64,000 bases of DNA from Flammula alnicola (lineage: Eukaryota; Basidiomycota; Agaricomycetes; Agaricales; Strophariaceae): positions 82,372 to 146,371 of the forward strand of contig JADNRV010000135.1 of the NCBI GenBank assembly GCA_015499995.1, written 5' to 3'. Made by a program: the position numbers and the translations under genes. Below, piece after piece: positions 23,481-34,845 of this stretch. The notes beneath the pieces are model-generated. The model searched no databases, had not been told where the DNA came from, and was given only the letters and a program-made list of their open reading frames with translations. How positions within the stretch are numbered: the first letter of the stretch is position 1; every line of letters starts with the position of its first letter.

Positions 23481-24173
23481 ACGATCGACGGTGGTGGTGC
23501 TGGGGGCGGTGCAGCCGGTGCATGCACATTTAACATAATGTCATGCATTCGCGCAGTGATTTGTTGATGGAAGGAGCGGAGATGTTGCCGACTGGAGTCG
23601 CGAGTACGAGGCTTTCGCTCTGAGATCTGATGATGGCGTGAGTAGGTGGCGAGCTGGTCTGCTTCTGAATGGGACCTTTTCTGACCCAGAAGGACCATTC
23701 CAAGGCTTGGCCAAGGGCGCGTTCGCAACGGCCAATTTCTCGTGGGGGTAGAACGGACAACTTAGCCCAAGGACGATTAGAGTAGCATTTATCCTGAAAA
23801 AACTTCGATGCCAAAATGAGGGATGCTAGAAAGGTGTTTCGAGGGCAGAGAAGAGGGGAGGGCAACGAAGGCGACGATGATATCATCGTCGGTGCGGAGT
23901 CGGACGAAGTTGAAGGCTCTACGAGCAGGCTGGAGAGAGAAACATTGTCTCCATCTCCAAGCTGCTGCATGGAATCTGAATCGTCGGCTTCATTGTCGGT
24001 AACTCGGACAGTCTTCAGGTCGTCGCCAGTCATCGATTGGTCAAGATGGGCATCATCCATTGCTTCCAGATAGCACAGGGCGGCTTGAAGTATGCTTCCC
24101 GATGTCCTCGAGCGCTTGGGTACTAGAAGAAACTTTTCAGACAGCAGCTCAAATGTCATTCAAAAGAATATCT
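23481..24173 (-). pseudogene. PCL-type cyclin fragment
   Basis: A PHO85-type (PCL5-like) cyclin box fragment. The clear blocks are RSRTSGSILQAALCYLEAM, then an acidic/Ser-rich spacer, then SPLLCPRNTFLASLILASKF, QDKCYSNRPWAKLSVLPPRE and IGRCERALGQALEWSFWV. PCL cyclins activate PHO85-like kinases in nutrient signalling (family knowledge). The usual C-terminal region is replaced by low-complexity sequence running directly into the RNA14 fragment, and upstream the frame can be spliced straight onto a VPS10 fragment, so it does not sit in its own gene context. I read it as part of a mosaic of captured fragments; a short real cyclin gene is less likely but possible. Confidence 0.65.
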
Positions 24174-24720
24174 GCGTACCTTGCGTGATCATTCGCCATG
24201 TCAAACCAGCATCCGTGCTCAAGAAAGTGTCGCTCTTCTTGTAGTTCCGCAAGTATTCGCCAACGCTGTCCATGCCGCCTGACGCTGCGAGCTGTTTGGG
24301 TATGGACATCGTAAGTGGCGAAGAGAGGATGCGTTGGGCTTTCATCTCGTAACGTGTGAGAGGGGTTGATTGGGTGAGGGCGTGAGCGATAGAGAGTTGA
24401 GGAGGTGGGAACGAGATTTGAGTGCTAAGAGGCATTGTTATGGTCATCGAAACTAGACGGTTAGAAAGACTCACTGAATAAATCATTGTATATGCGCGGA
24501 TACGCGATGTGTGGGTCGTGCTGTGGCAAGATTTTAATATACGGGATAAGGGTGAGACTCCAGAATGACATACAGTAAATTTAATCTCCCAATCGCTTTT
24601 GTCGATCTTTTGCTTCATGATGCCTGCTTTCTCGATGTCTTCGAGGATATTCTTCTCCTGTTGTTCCTCCAGCCCAAAGAAAACGACCTCTGAGGTGCGT
24701 GGAATTTCGTGTTCTGGCTC
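24174..24720 (-). pseudogene. VPS10/sortilin fragment joined to an unidentified exon
   Basis: The block SVGEYLRNYKKSDTFLSTDA followed by GLTWRMI (about 24180-24280) matches the VPS10 (sortilin) beta-propeller pattern of sorting receptors that carry vacuolar hydrolases. Only about 30 residues of a protein that normally has over 1,400 are present. Upstream (about 24570-24720) a different, conserved-looking block EVVFFGLEEQQEKNILEDIE, then IMKQKIDKSDWEIKF, is followed by a GT donor; I do not recognise it. A splice from the VPS10 block (24174) into the cyclin block is possible, which would make a chimeric transcript. Confidence 0.55.
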
Positions 24721-25105
24721 GGTCGTGAAACCCTCGGTTCAGTCTCGGTTTCTCCGTCGGTCTCTGGGAGAGACGGAACATTGGGTTGCGTAATTGCTGA
24801 CTTTCGGGTGTCGATAGGCGGGCTGGAGGAAATGCTTCTCTATTTTCTGGATGGGCAGATGGAGAGGTGAAGTAGTATGCGCCTTGGTATCCATTCTCTT
24901 CTGCTTCAGAGAGAGAGGGTGCTGGTGGATCAAGGTTAAGATCAGAGTTGATGACTGTTGAATGTTGAACCCACGATCGGTCTGCATCATGACGCTGTTC
25001 ACGTTAATATGCAGAGAGCATCAATCTAATTACATGATATCTGTGTTACGACAGAATAGAGAAAAAGCTGCAGCTGCGTTGAGGCAGGTATACGACCGTC
25101 GACTA
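24721..25105. other. Spacer, no gene seen
   Basis: About 385 bases lie between the VPS10-side fragment and the end of the DUF6698-like gene. Short frames on both strands show no family resemblance. If the transposon has a terminal repeat on this side it should be here; I could not find one by eye. Confidence 0.4.
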
Positions 25106-26949
25106 CTAAAATTCCTTCCTGGATCTCAGACTCCGTGTCTTCCCAGCACCTCTGTTCTCAATAGCCTGAGGATCTTCTCCTACCAAATCACCTTCAACAT
25201 TGACAGCTACTGCCTTTTGCTTCCCCTTGGTGTTCGACGGGCCACGTTTCGGCTTTTGACTTGACGTATGTTTGGATTTGGGCAGCGCAATCTGATCTTG
25301 GGCGGGCTCCTGATTTGCGGTAACCTCTGGTTGGGACTTGGAGCTTGATGGATCGGGAGCAGCAGTATCTAAAGATAAAACACCAGTAGACGAGGAGGAG
25401 CGGGCCCTGCTTGATGATTTTGGCTGGGCTGATTTCTCTGGCATGTCGACTGCGAGGTTGTTGAACTGATCAACAAAGTCTTCATCGTCGCCGCCGCCAT
25501 GGGTTTGGTAATTGTTGGCCCAAACATCACGTTCTCGGTCCATCGCAGATGTTCCCGAGTCAGAATTACCTGCATTGAGAACACGCTCGGCTTCATCCAT
25601 GCCACTACTTTCCTCCTCACTCCCCTCGTCATCCTGTGTAGCTGAATTGAATGAAAAGACGCGCGCATTCCACCACATGAATAGCTCCGTGATTTCCTGC
25701 TTTTCCGCGTTCTTCATTAAGAAGCTCTTGTAGTGGTCAAACCACTTCTGGTAAGGGATCTTGGACTGCACACCAGTTTGTGCAAATTCTTTGTCCAGAG
25801 AATGTAAAAAGATTGCCTTACAAATAAATACTCATTAACGAGATGATTGCATTGTGAATTAAGTAACTCACGAGAGTAGCCATGAGCGCAATAGCACCAG
25901 GCGTGGTGAACGTTAATCCCCAGACTCTTCCCTGCGTAATAGATGAAGGCGGTTTTTTGGAAGTCAAAGATGTGGGGCCGAAGAGAATGGACTTTAACAT
26001 CTAATTTTGAAGAGCACTTTCTATGAGCCTCAACGTCTCGACAACTAATGAAATGTACATTACAGCTGTAAGCTCGACAGAGCGAAAAAGCTTTGCCATG
26101 TTGCGCTTCCCTTCTGGAAAGAGAATTGGTGCAAATTTTGAGTACTCCTTCTCGTTGAGGAACTTCAGTTTTGCTTGGAATTTGGGTATAGTTTCGCGCT
26201 CGAAGTCAACTTCATAATATTCAGCTAGTTGGTGGAAAATTTTGGTGGCAGTTTTTGAACGAAGCTGGTGCATCATGGTTCGACGGCCACTACTCAGCTG
26301 GGCTAGAAACTACTTTTGAATTCAGTCACATGCGACAGGAATTTGCAGAGCAGACCTTGACCACGTACCAGCTTGCGAAAGGATGAACTAAACTGAATCT
26401 GCTCGTGCATGTCATCTGGCAATACCTCATAAAGCTCTGCTGTGATACCTTGTAGCTTCGAGAGGTCAGACTGGTATCTTCTGGGATCTGTACTATCCAT
26501 AGATGGCCGTGCAGTAAGCGCTGGTGGAAGCACGAAGGGCTCATGCATGACTCCAAAGAGTTTTGCGAAGCGTGAAATACGAAGTTCTGCATCCGAAAGC
26601 GACTCCTTATTTCCAGACTTTTGACGTTGAGACCCATTAGACTTCTTGAGTCGCGCCATGAGCTCCGCATTGCGCATAAGGAGTTTACGGTTGGTGAACT
26701 GGAGCTCGCTTACTTTGAGCTGGGCCTCTTTGAGTACCTATAAAGGAAGATCATTGTCTGGTTTGAATATTTGGGAGGTAAACTTCCACATACTGCTTTG
26801 AATACAGAACACTTTGCATCATCTGGAATAAGAGGGAAGACCCAGGTGTCTTCAACCACCTCTTCTTCACTGCTCGTGTCGTCACTGCCAGAGCTGGGAT
26901 CACTGAATTTCTCGCCCTCGCTTTCAGGTGTTGTTTTCTTGCGTGGCAT
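25106..26949 (-). CDS. DUF6698-like protein associated with Plavaka transposons
   Basis: The start is ATG 26947-26949 (MPRKKTTPESEGEKFSD), with the stop codon at 25106-25108. In order: an acidic Ser-rich N terminus; a short coiled-coil-like segment (LKEAQLKVSELQFTNRKLL); the block ISRFAKLFGVMHEPFVLPPA; the core with YYEVDFERETIPKFQAKLKF and RSVELTAMLKSILFGPTSL; then KWFDHYKSFLMKNAEKQEI; and a disordered Lys/Ser-rich tail. About five short introns separate the blocks. From memory the core resembles the fungal family named DUF6698, found in many copies in mushroom genomes next to Plavaka transposases; no enzymatic function is known. It lies 129 bases downstream of the transposase gene on the same strand. 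No stop or frame break is evident in the core. Confidence 0.7.
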
Positions 26950-27078
26950 GACTGAGAAGAGAAGAAGGTTGTGTAGGTGTGGAGGATCACAGCGAAGCAA
27001 GAGAGATGTTCAAAGATACCAAGTTCCGAACGATTATCGATTATTACATACTCGGCTAATAATCTGCAGACGACTCTA

Positions 27079-30000
27079 CTATTGCTGCCCCAACCGCACT
27101 TTCCAGAGATCCTGTACGCGTAAGAATAGGTCATCATCAAGAACATCAAAAACATAATAATCTTCGTCTTTCACGTAGCTCGGAAGAACCACAACACCTC
27201 GAATAATTGATTTGGCCGAAATAAAGCAGGATGATGAGCGGACTTTGGTGCGAACTCGGTAAAGTTGAAAGTCCTTTTCGCAAGTGGTAGGTTGTCCAAT
27301 ATGAGCATCATAGGGTTGAATCAATACCCATGGGTCTATCCTATCATTTGTTGTGGTGGTAAACATAAAGATGAGCTTCGCAAACATGACACCACCATCT
27401 GGTGTAGCGACGAGAATATAGTCATAGCGGGGCTTGCTCATAAAGTTTGGATTGCAGCGCAGATGGTTTGTTTCTGCCTCCCAAGTGACCTTCGATATGA
27501 AAGACACTTTGAGATAGCGATATTCGAGTATCTGCAGAAGTGGTGAGTTCATGTCTTGAAAATTTCTGCTCAAATTTTGCGAACACACCTCTGAATTTGC
27601 ATCAAGAATCTTGCCGAAATCGGCAGCGCTAAATTCTGCAGAGAAATTGTCTCGCAGAAAGCGATGGAATTTACTCTGGAATCGTGTAAATGCAGAATCG
27701 CCTGCATGCACGGCTGAAATGTCTTTGAGCGAACAGGATTTCTGTACTGATCCAAAATGATATGGCCAGATTTGAATGAGCCTCCGGGTTTCAGTGTATC
27801 TGGACGTGAGTCTTCCATTTCGACTTCGGGGTCAGCGTCAAATTTTCCATCATAGAGGTCAATCTGGAATCGAATTGATTTTGCTATTCGTGACCGATGG
27901 TCAAGATGCATAATCTGTTCAAAACATTTAGAGTGATAGGAAAAATGGAGCAATGATATTTATCATACCTGTTCATCAACATCTTTACCATTTCCTATCT
28001 GCTCGTAGAACTCCTTGATGGGCGGGTGAAGACCCTCATTGATCTTTGTATTATAGTTACGAGTGGCTCCCTTGGCTATGATGTCATCGAAGGCGTGCAC
28101 GCGAAGGTGCATTTTAGGGATATCCCAGTTCTTGTCAGCCTGGAGCGTCGATTGATTCTTATATTCCTGTGAGTACGCATTTGGTCAGCTAATCTGTTGA
28201 CCCGAGAAAACATTATATTTCCAAGCAACGTACTTTCATCAGTTCAGAAAATTTTCTCACAGCGTCTCGACCAGCGGCAATTGTTTCGTCTGTACAGACT
28301 TGTAAGCCAATATATGTAATCATGTTCAAGTAGGCGCGAAGGCAAGAAATAAGAAGAGCGCCCTCTTTATATTTCTTCTTGATTAGATTGTGGCTCGTGA
28401 AGAGCAAAATCTAGGTAAATAATTAATTAATGTTACATGGCATTCCATGAATTAGAAACACACCTTGACCAGATGCTCAAGTTTTGTTGCATCTGTAAAA
28501 TCCAGACTTACAACCTGATCAAAATGAGTCAGACCACGCCATGAAGGCATAGCCTTGAACCTGGCAGAGGCAATTAGCAAGACAGCACCAAAGCAAACTT
28601 GAAGCTAAGAAACAGACCTCCTATCAAGCTCAGCCAACTCGTCACGTCCAGAAGCTTTCAGATAAGTAAGGACACTTGAATAAAGGTGTTTTCCGCCTAG
28701 CCCATGTGAATCATTATGCATATGATCATATGATAGGATTTCATGCGGGTCTGACCACGCAACACTCATGAATGCATTCTTTAACTTGGTGTCAAATTTC
28801 ACATTTGAAAATAGAGATATTTAACTTACGTCAATTGCGCGAAGACCATTAGCTTTAAGCAATTCCTCTCCTTCTTTTGCATTGAGCACTCGAGATTCGG
28901 CAATAATTTTCTCTGTTTCAGCACCTGAACGAAGCTGCCAAACCTTTCCGCAATCATGAAGTGCATCCTTTGGAACGTGGCAGATTGGACATGGTTCCAA
29001 ACCCATGAAGCCACGATTCAGGCCCATGACACATCTAGATAGAAATTAATGTTGGCATATATGATTAATAGCTGAACTCACTGCTCTTCATAATCAGCGG
29101 AGAATATAAGCACTATCGGGAACAAATGGCGGTCAACATTGTCACCACATTTCACCCAGCAACCAGTTACAGAATGTGGTGCTATTGTCTCGAGGAGTTT
29201 GAAGAATGATTTATGCCAGACAATACGTTTAAAATCAACGTAGTCTTTTTTCCCTTTCTCAGCTTCATCTTCTGGGACCTGTACATGTAGATATTGGTCA
29301 GCTCTGATACACAATATCCCATTTATTGGCCTACGATTGGCAACCAGCCCACAAGCTCACCGCCACCGACACCAGTGCCATTTCGAATGTGAACGTCGAA
29401 ATTCCCAATGCGAGCATAGACCGGATATCCCATAACTGTTCCAAACGAAGAGAGTTTTGTTTTATCAGCATAAAGTATGAAGCACAAAGGTTTGCCACCA
29501 GGAGGAAGGCGAGACTAGTATCAAAGATCTATTACATCATAAACATATATAAATGAGAAATGTATACATACTTGTATGTTCCAGAAGCGGTCAGCAGTAT
29601 ATGGTTCGTGAATAAAGCGTACATATCTAGTCCCATTAAACTTGAACAACCGCTGCGCATCCCACTGAATATGCGCGGAAAGGATAGGATCCTTGATGCA
29701 CTCTAGAGCCCAGTCCCAAATTGAACGTGACCAAAAATCAAATGTTCGTATGTCGTCCGGCTTGTATTCAACAGATATCAAGTGTTTTTGAGGCTAGGAT
29801 GTCTTATCAGCGAATGGGTAAGCCTGTCAGCAGATATTAGGAATAACCAACCATTGCATGAAGAACGGCACTTGTATTCCAGATCTCACAGAGGTGCGCA
29901 TGATCGCGGATGGCGAACTCATCTTTACCATCGACACAGCGCCGCATAACATCAATCAGGGCGTTAACTTGATTCTTGGTGAGTGAGGCCTTGATAGCGA

Positions 30001-30690
30001 CCTCCGCAAATTCGAACTCGGCACAGCTTCCAAATGGTTTCCACGGCCGCTTGGGGTGGGGACGTGTTGAGTTGATGGTCTTAGCCTTGCGTTTATTTGC
30101 TTGGTACGTCTTGAGGGGAAAGATATCAGGGCGCCGTTTGGTATGTGGGTGATACTCGATCTTGACATCGTCCATAGAGGGACCGCTTTCTTGTTCACTA
30201 GGATCATTGGCATCCATTTCTACATACAGCGATGGTGATCAGCAGCAGCAATATACAAGCTTGATTGATACCGACCTGTCTCAATGGATTCTCGACTTGA
30301 AGCAGCTGCAGAAACCTTATCATCCTCGGGATCGAGCTCTGATAAGATGTTAGCCACTGTCCAAAATACAAGGAGACAAAATATTCCTCACCCAAGCGTC
30401 CTAATTGCTCCCAAGGTTTCGAGACTGAACGACCAGAACCAACACGGGCGGCTGCTAAAATGTATCAGGCTATATTCACCAACTCGTACCAGAAACAATG
30501 ACATACCAGGTGGGATGGTGGATGCTTTAGTTCGTCTTGCAAATTTCTTTTCTTGAACCTCTAGTTGATGCCTCTCTTCGCATGCTTTGTGATGGCGTCC
30601 GAATCCTTTGCGCTCAAAAGATCCCAGACAGATAGTGCATTGAACCTGCTCGACAGCAGGATTTCTGGATGGTTTTTTGCCGGAGGACAT
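27079..30690 (-). CDS. Plavaka-type transposase
   Basis: DDE-type transposase. The start is ATG 30688-30690 (MSSGKKPSRNP). An N-terminal zinc-finger-like motif CTICLGSFERKGFGRHH (C-x2-C, H-x-H spacing near the end) is followed by a disordered linker and then the family core, in order: CAEFEFAEVAIKASLTKNQV, WDWALECIKDPILSAHIQWD, EPYTADRFWNIQ, FILYADKTKLSSFGTVMGYP, GELVGWLPIVP, FKRIVWHKSFFKLLETIAPH, LIFSADYEEQC, WSDPHEILSYDHMHNDSHGL and KNWDIPKMHLRVHAFDDIIA, KGATRNYNTK. About twelve short introns interrupt the gene. It ends at 27079 after YVFDVLDDDLFLRVQDLW. The conserved acidic and His positions of the core are present. One join near 27740 changes frame without an obvious intron, so a single indel or an unusual splice is possible there; otherwise the gene looks complete. 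Confidence 0.88.
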
Positions 30691-30819
30691 GGGAAAAGTG
30701 TACAACAACAGAAGTAGTGGTACAGGAAATGAATGTGTGGGTTCCTTGTTCAAGAAACGTCGAGGAAGAGGGTATATTGTGGATGTGTGCAAGCAATCAA
30801 CATCGATCAAGAGGCGCTC

Positions 30820-31410
30820 GGGTGTTACAGGGCATTACAACGGCAATGCCGATTACATCCTATCGTCACAACGGCAATGCCGATTACAGCTATCGTCACA
30901 ATGGTCACGCCGGCAAGCTCGGCAGTTACAGCTAAATTAGGAAGGCTGGATCTCGGCTTCAACGGCCGTTACAATGCCAAATGTGTTGTAACGCCAAATT
31001 TAAATCTCCGACATTACCTGGCCCTGGGGCGCTCTCTATTGGCTGAGAGTCACCTGCGCACGGGCGCTTAACGAATGTAATACAGGGAAAACGAATGTAA
31101 TACAGGGAATGGGAACTGCGTGCTGCCGCATGCTGCCGTGCAGGGTCCTTCAAATCTCGAGGTTTTAAATAGGCTATTCACGAAAGATAAACAAAAAAAT
31201 TAGCTGGCTTGCTGGCTTGGTTGCGCAGACAGTGAAATGCAATGCTTGCGCCCTTGCGCATAGCGAGAGTTGAGATTAAATCGACGAGTTGAGATTAAAT
31301 CGACGTCGAAAACAATTCAGATGGGTAAGTTGGTCAGTTGTGGATGTCAAAGTCTATCTGAGAACCAGAAGACTCTGGTAGAGAACCAGAAGACTCTGTG
31401 GTAAAATATG
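30820..31410. repeat. Cluster of short repeats upstream of the transposase
   Basis: Several short direct repeats lie close together: ACAACGGCAATGCCGATTAC twice (about 30835-30890, each with an internal palindrome GGCAATGCC), ACGAATGTAATACAGGGA twice (31070-31107), GAGTTGAGATTAAATCGAC twice in tandem (31267-31304), and AGAACCAGAAGACTCTG twice (31361-31400). This matches the subterminal repeat regions of CACTA-like elements, where transposase binds. Confidence 0.65.
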
Positions 31411-31634
31411 GACAGCCAAGAAAAAAGCCGTGAGAAAAAGTGCAATGCTTTTGCCACACGTGACTTTGTGGCAAAAGTGTTGCGCAAGCTTGAAACATGG
31501 ACGCTCAAACTTGTGCAGCTGACACTGGCACGTTCATCAGACAGATGTCCTTCACAATTCATCTAGAAGTTAGAAGATAGTAATTTATAATATACAGCAT
31601 ACAGATAATACTAATACAAATACAAATAGATTTT

Positions 31635-33451
31635 TTAATCACTAAGTACAATAACTTCTGGAGAGGATACTTTGGAGTGCTTGCGCTTTGAGGGAAGGCG
31701 AATGATTTCAATGTCGGATTCAGAGCCAGTAAAATCAGGACTCTCTGGCTTGATGGGATTGAGTGGACCAACATGGGTGTTGACTGACATAGAAGTTGAA
31801 GGATGAATGCTGGTAGAAGTCGAAGGATGAATGCTGGTGGCTTCGGACAGCATCATGAGAATGGGCTCAGGCAGATATTCAATCGGGATCCAGACTTTGA
31901 TTTTGGCTCGTGGATCTGTCTCTGCTGGTATGCTGGTGCCTATTCCTAGCAAAGCGATAAAATTTGCAGTAGAGAGAGTAATGCGTGCCCATTGTCCTGG
32001 TTTTCCTTTCCTGTGGCGTACAGAAATACTCAATATCTTCGTTTTAGCACGAGGGGTGCGGTAGAGTGCTTGAGGCTCATCATAGACTAATAGAGGCTTC
32101 AGGGTACAGAGTTGAATTCGAATATTAAGTGTACATCGAAAAATATCAAAAGAGACGTACCGATATAAGTGTTCGCAGAACTACACCGGGCCAGAGAATT
32201 TTTTCAAGCTTCTTTTCTAATACATTGGATGTCCAGTTCAAGGATCCCATGCAGAATTGAGCAATCTGAGGAATTATGGGCTCCTTTTCGATCCAGGTAG
32301 GAATCCGACTCTTTGATGAGGACGATGAGCCTGTTGAAATTACCGGGTTTAAATACTGCGCTATCTTCTTGCATGAAATGTAGTCATAAGTGAATTTGGA
32401 TGCAAGACTTGGATGGCTTGAACCGAGATGACCACGAGAGTTAGAGAATAGCTCAGTTTGAATGCTATTGGTGATTACTTTCAGCTCTGTATCGAGTTTG
32501 AAGCCTTCAAGCCTATCAAATGCATGAAGAATTTGATCGCCAAAACCACCGCGTGCAAGGGAGGTGGCTATCCTAATGCCACAGCCTGGAAGTCCATCGG
32601 AATAGTCGCCTTTGGAAAGAAGGGCAACTAACAAGAGGCCACCTCGAGAGAGCGATACCTCAGCCGTATTTTCAATTGCGTCAATAGAATAAAGCAGATA
32701 TCTATCCGACTGAGGTTTGCTACCAGACTGTTAGAAATGTCAAACCTGAAATGGCGAAGACGGAGCATACCTTCGTAAAACACACTGTGCTCCAAAAACT
32801 AAACAGTCGCTATCACTCGTCAAAACTGCGTCTATTGCATTGTAGTAACTCATTATTGCCAGCTCTGCCTCAGCTTCGCCAGGGGCCTAGGATAGAATAG
32901 AAACCTTTAGCATGATTTTTCGAAATGAAAACCATAGACTGAGACACTACCTGGTTCCAGTGAAAACCAAATGCCTCGATAATGGTCTTACAGATATTAG
33001 ACCATTCTGGAACAGTCTTCGTATCAATCTGCCTGCCATGTTTGAATGAAGGTTGATTTGGACCATCGAAGACAAAGATCATCATGACGGGCGCTTCACG
33101 AAGAAATTTGCATAACTTGAAGAAGAATATGCGAAGCGCACCCCCTGGCTTGTGCTGATATATGGGCGATGCATGCTCTGCAGCAATACATTCGTTCATG
33201 ATAACACTTGCGAATAGTGTTCAATAATTTATTCAAATGATAACCACAAATTACAATGGCAAACGAACCTAATGTCCACCCCAATGCGGAGTATTTTCTG
33301 CTTCTTCGTCGCAGAATATCCATTCATCAAGCATATCTCGTTTAATGTGCACGTTTGTGCTGCAGGTTCAAGAACCTGTAATTCAAGTCAGTCAGATTGA
33401 TGCCTCTCAACACTTTTAATTATGCACCTTCCAGAGGCCATTAATGCCCAT
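31635..33451 (-). CDS. XPG/GEN1-type structure-specific nuclease
   Basis: The start is ATG 33449-33451 (MGINGLWKVLEPAAQTC), a typical XPG N-domain start. Then come KILRIGVDIR, IFVFDGPNQPSF, and the XPG internal domain APGEAEAELAIMSYYNAIDA with VLTSDSDCLVFGAQCVL; the EAE and DSD acidic residues needed for metal binding are all there. LLSKGDYSDGLPGCGIRIA matches the helix-two-turn-helix that follows. The C-terminal half is Ser-rich and family-specific, ending at 31635. Enzymes of this fold cut flaps or Holliday junctions. In mushrooms this GEN1-like family is often present in many copies with no known cellular role. It lies on the same strand as, and upstream of, the transposase gene. About six short introns and no frame breaks were seen. 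Confidence 0.85.
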
Positions 33452-34009
33452 AGTACTCGCTTTGAAGGTTGAGAGTAGCTCTACAAAGTGTGCAGAGAGG
33501 ACGGTTAAATTGTCTCATATAGTCTGAGATACTCCTGTCAAATCCAGATAATGGTGTTTTTTTTGGGCGCTCAAGTTCAGTTCTACGCAAATGGACACGT
33601 ATAGCATATATCATTCAGCATGTTGTATCTACACAAGTATCTACGCTAGTTAAGGATGGAGAGCTACTAATGTGCACTCGCTGACCATGAACTATAGCCT
33701 GCCCTCGCCCACATTCTCATCCTGATCCTTGCCCTGGCGCCGCCCTTCGCTTATGGTCCTGATACATGTCCAGGTGGATGAAGGGCAGTTGAGCGCAGGG
33801 CTCTCATCGGCGTCGTTTGCGTTTCTTCATGCGGAATGTTGGGGCATGGGGACAGTGAATGTGATTCGGCGTGTTTCGTCCATCCGGGGTGGTCTAAGTT
33901 CCTTTTATGTTTAATTCCATCGACGCAAGGCTGCAGGCGGGCAAGATCGCATCAGTTTCTCCATCTTTATTATATCATTCATAGCATAGAGGGAAAAGCG
34001 AAAGGGCAC
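33452..34009. other. Intergenic, no gene seen
   Basis: This is the promoter side of the XPG-type gene. Short frames on both strands (for example 33729-33914) show no family resemblance, and no repeat with defined ends was found. Confidence 0.45.
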
Positions 34010-34845
34010 TACGTGCACCACAGCCATCGTTCACAAACATCGAATGCACAACTGTCCCCTTCCTGTGTCGCGTTATTCAGCTGGTCATTCGTCTTCAGCA
34101 CAAATTTGAATTCTAAAAGGCCGAAGGCAGGGTTAGCCAAAATCCCATAAGTGGAGGATCCACGATATCATAAACAGCCTGCGAACCAGACGCGTACACG
34201 CCCAGCCACCGACCCACTTGCAAGCGAACGAATAAATGGAAAGGAGCTCACCAGGCCTATCAGTATCGACGACCTTCGTCCACGGTGTACTCAGTCCGAG
34301 GTAACTCAAGACGTAAAACCCAGCGCCAGGAGAGAAGGCGGACGAATAATAGGACGACTTTGCAGCGTCCGTCAGGGCCTTGGGTTCTCCAACTTTCTCC
34401 GAGCTAATCATCGGCATCGGCATGGAGTAGATGCGTCGCTCCGTGAACGGCTTGGCAGCTGTGAAGTATCTGTGTGTAAAGAAGGATCAGGATAGGTCGA
34501 GGCTGGGGTGCATTACGAGTGGACGACTTTGTTAGACTTACGCCAATCCTTTCTGCGCATCGACGCCTGCGATCCCGCCGGTCACTTCCCAATCGCCGGT
34601 CATGAGGAAACGAGGGGTGCCAGAGTTGGCAGTGTTGAAGAGGGCAATGTGGTTGTACCCATTGCTGCACGTTTGCGGCACCCGATGATGCTGACATTGC
34701 CACGGTGCCTTTGGTTAGACTCCACGTGCGATGCCAGCCATCGCCAGCAGTGGCAAGCGGCAAGCTGAGTGCTGGCAGAGAGGCCAGTGAGATGGCGGTT
34801 GTGTCGACAGAGGTGGACCCACTCGATGATGATGGTGTCGCTTGA
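34010..34845 (-). pseudogene. Dipeptidyl-peptidase IV fragment
   Basis: Part of the N-terminal beta-propeller of a DPP4/dipeptidyl aminopeptidase, an exo-peptidase of the secretory pathway or cell surface. Reading the minus strand downwards: NHIALFNTANSGTPRFLMTG, WEVTGGIAGVDAQKGLAYFT, PFTERRIYSMPMP, KSSYYSSAFSPGAGFYVLSY, STPWTKVVDTDRPG, then after an intron FKFVLKTNDQLN. These blocks are in the family's order, with introns retained. The catalytic hydrolase domain is absent, and the fragment's upstream edge abuts the ribonucleotide reductase fragment directly. It is a gene fragment, not a gene. Confidence 0.75.

Larger units (their letters stand above)
25106..31410 (-). mobile_element. Plavaka-type (CACTA-like) DNA transposon, ends not located
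   Basis: The unit comprises the transposase gene, the DUF6698-like gene and the repeat-rich stretch upstream of the transposase. Plavaka is a basidiomycete group of CACTA-related cut-and-paste elements (family knowledge). Both genes share strand and spacing as in other copies of the family. I could not find matching terminal inverted repeats, so the limits given are those of the supported parts; the true element may be longer and could include the XPG-type gene. Confidence 0.6.
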
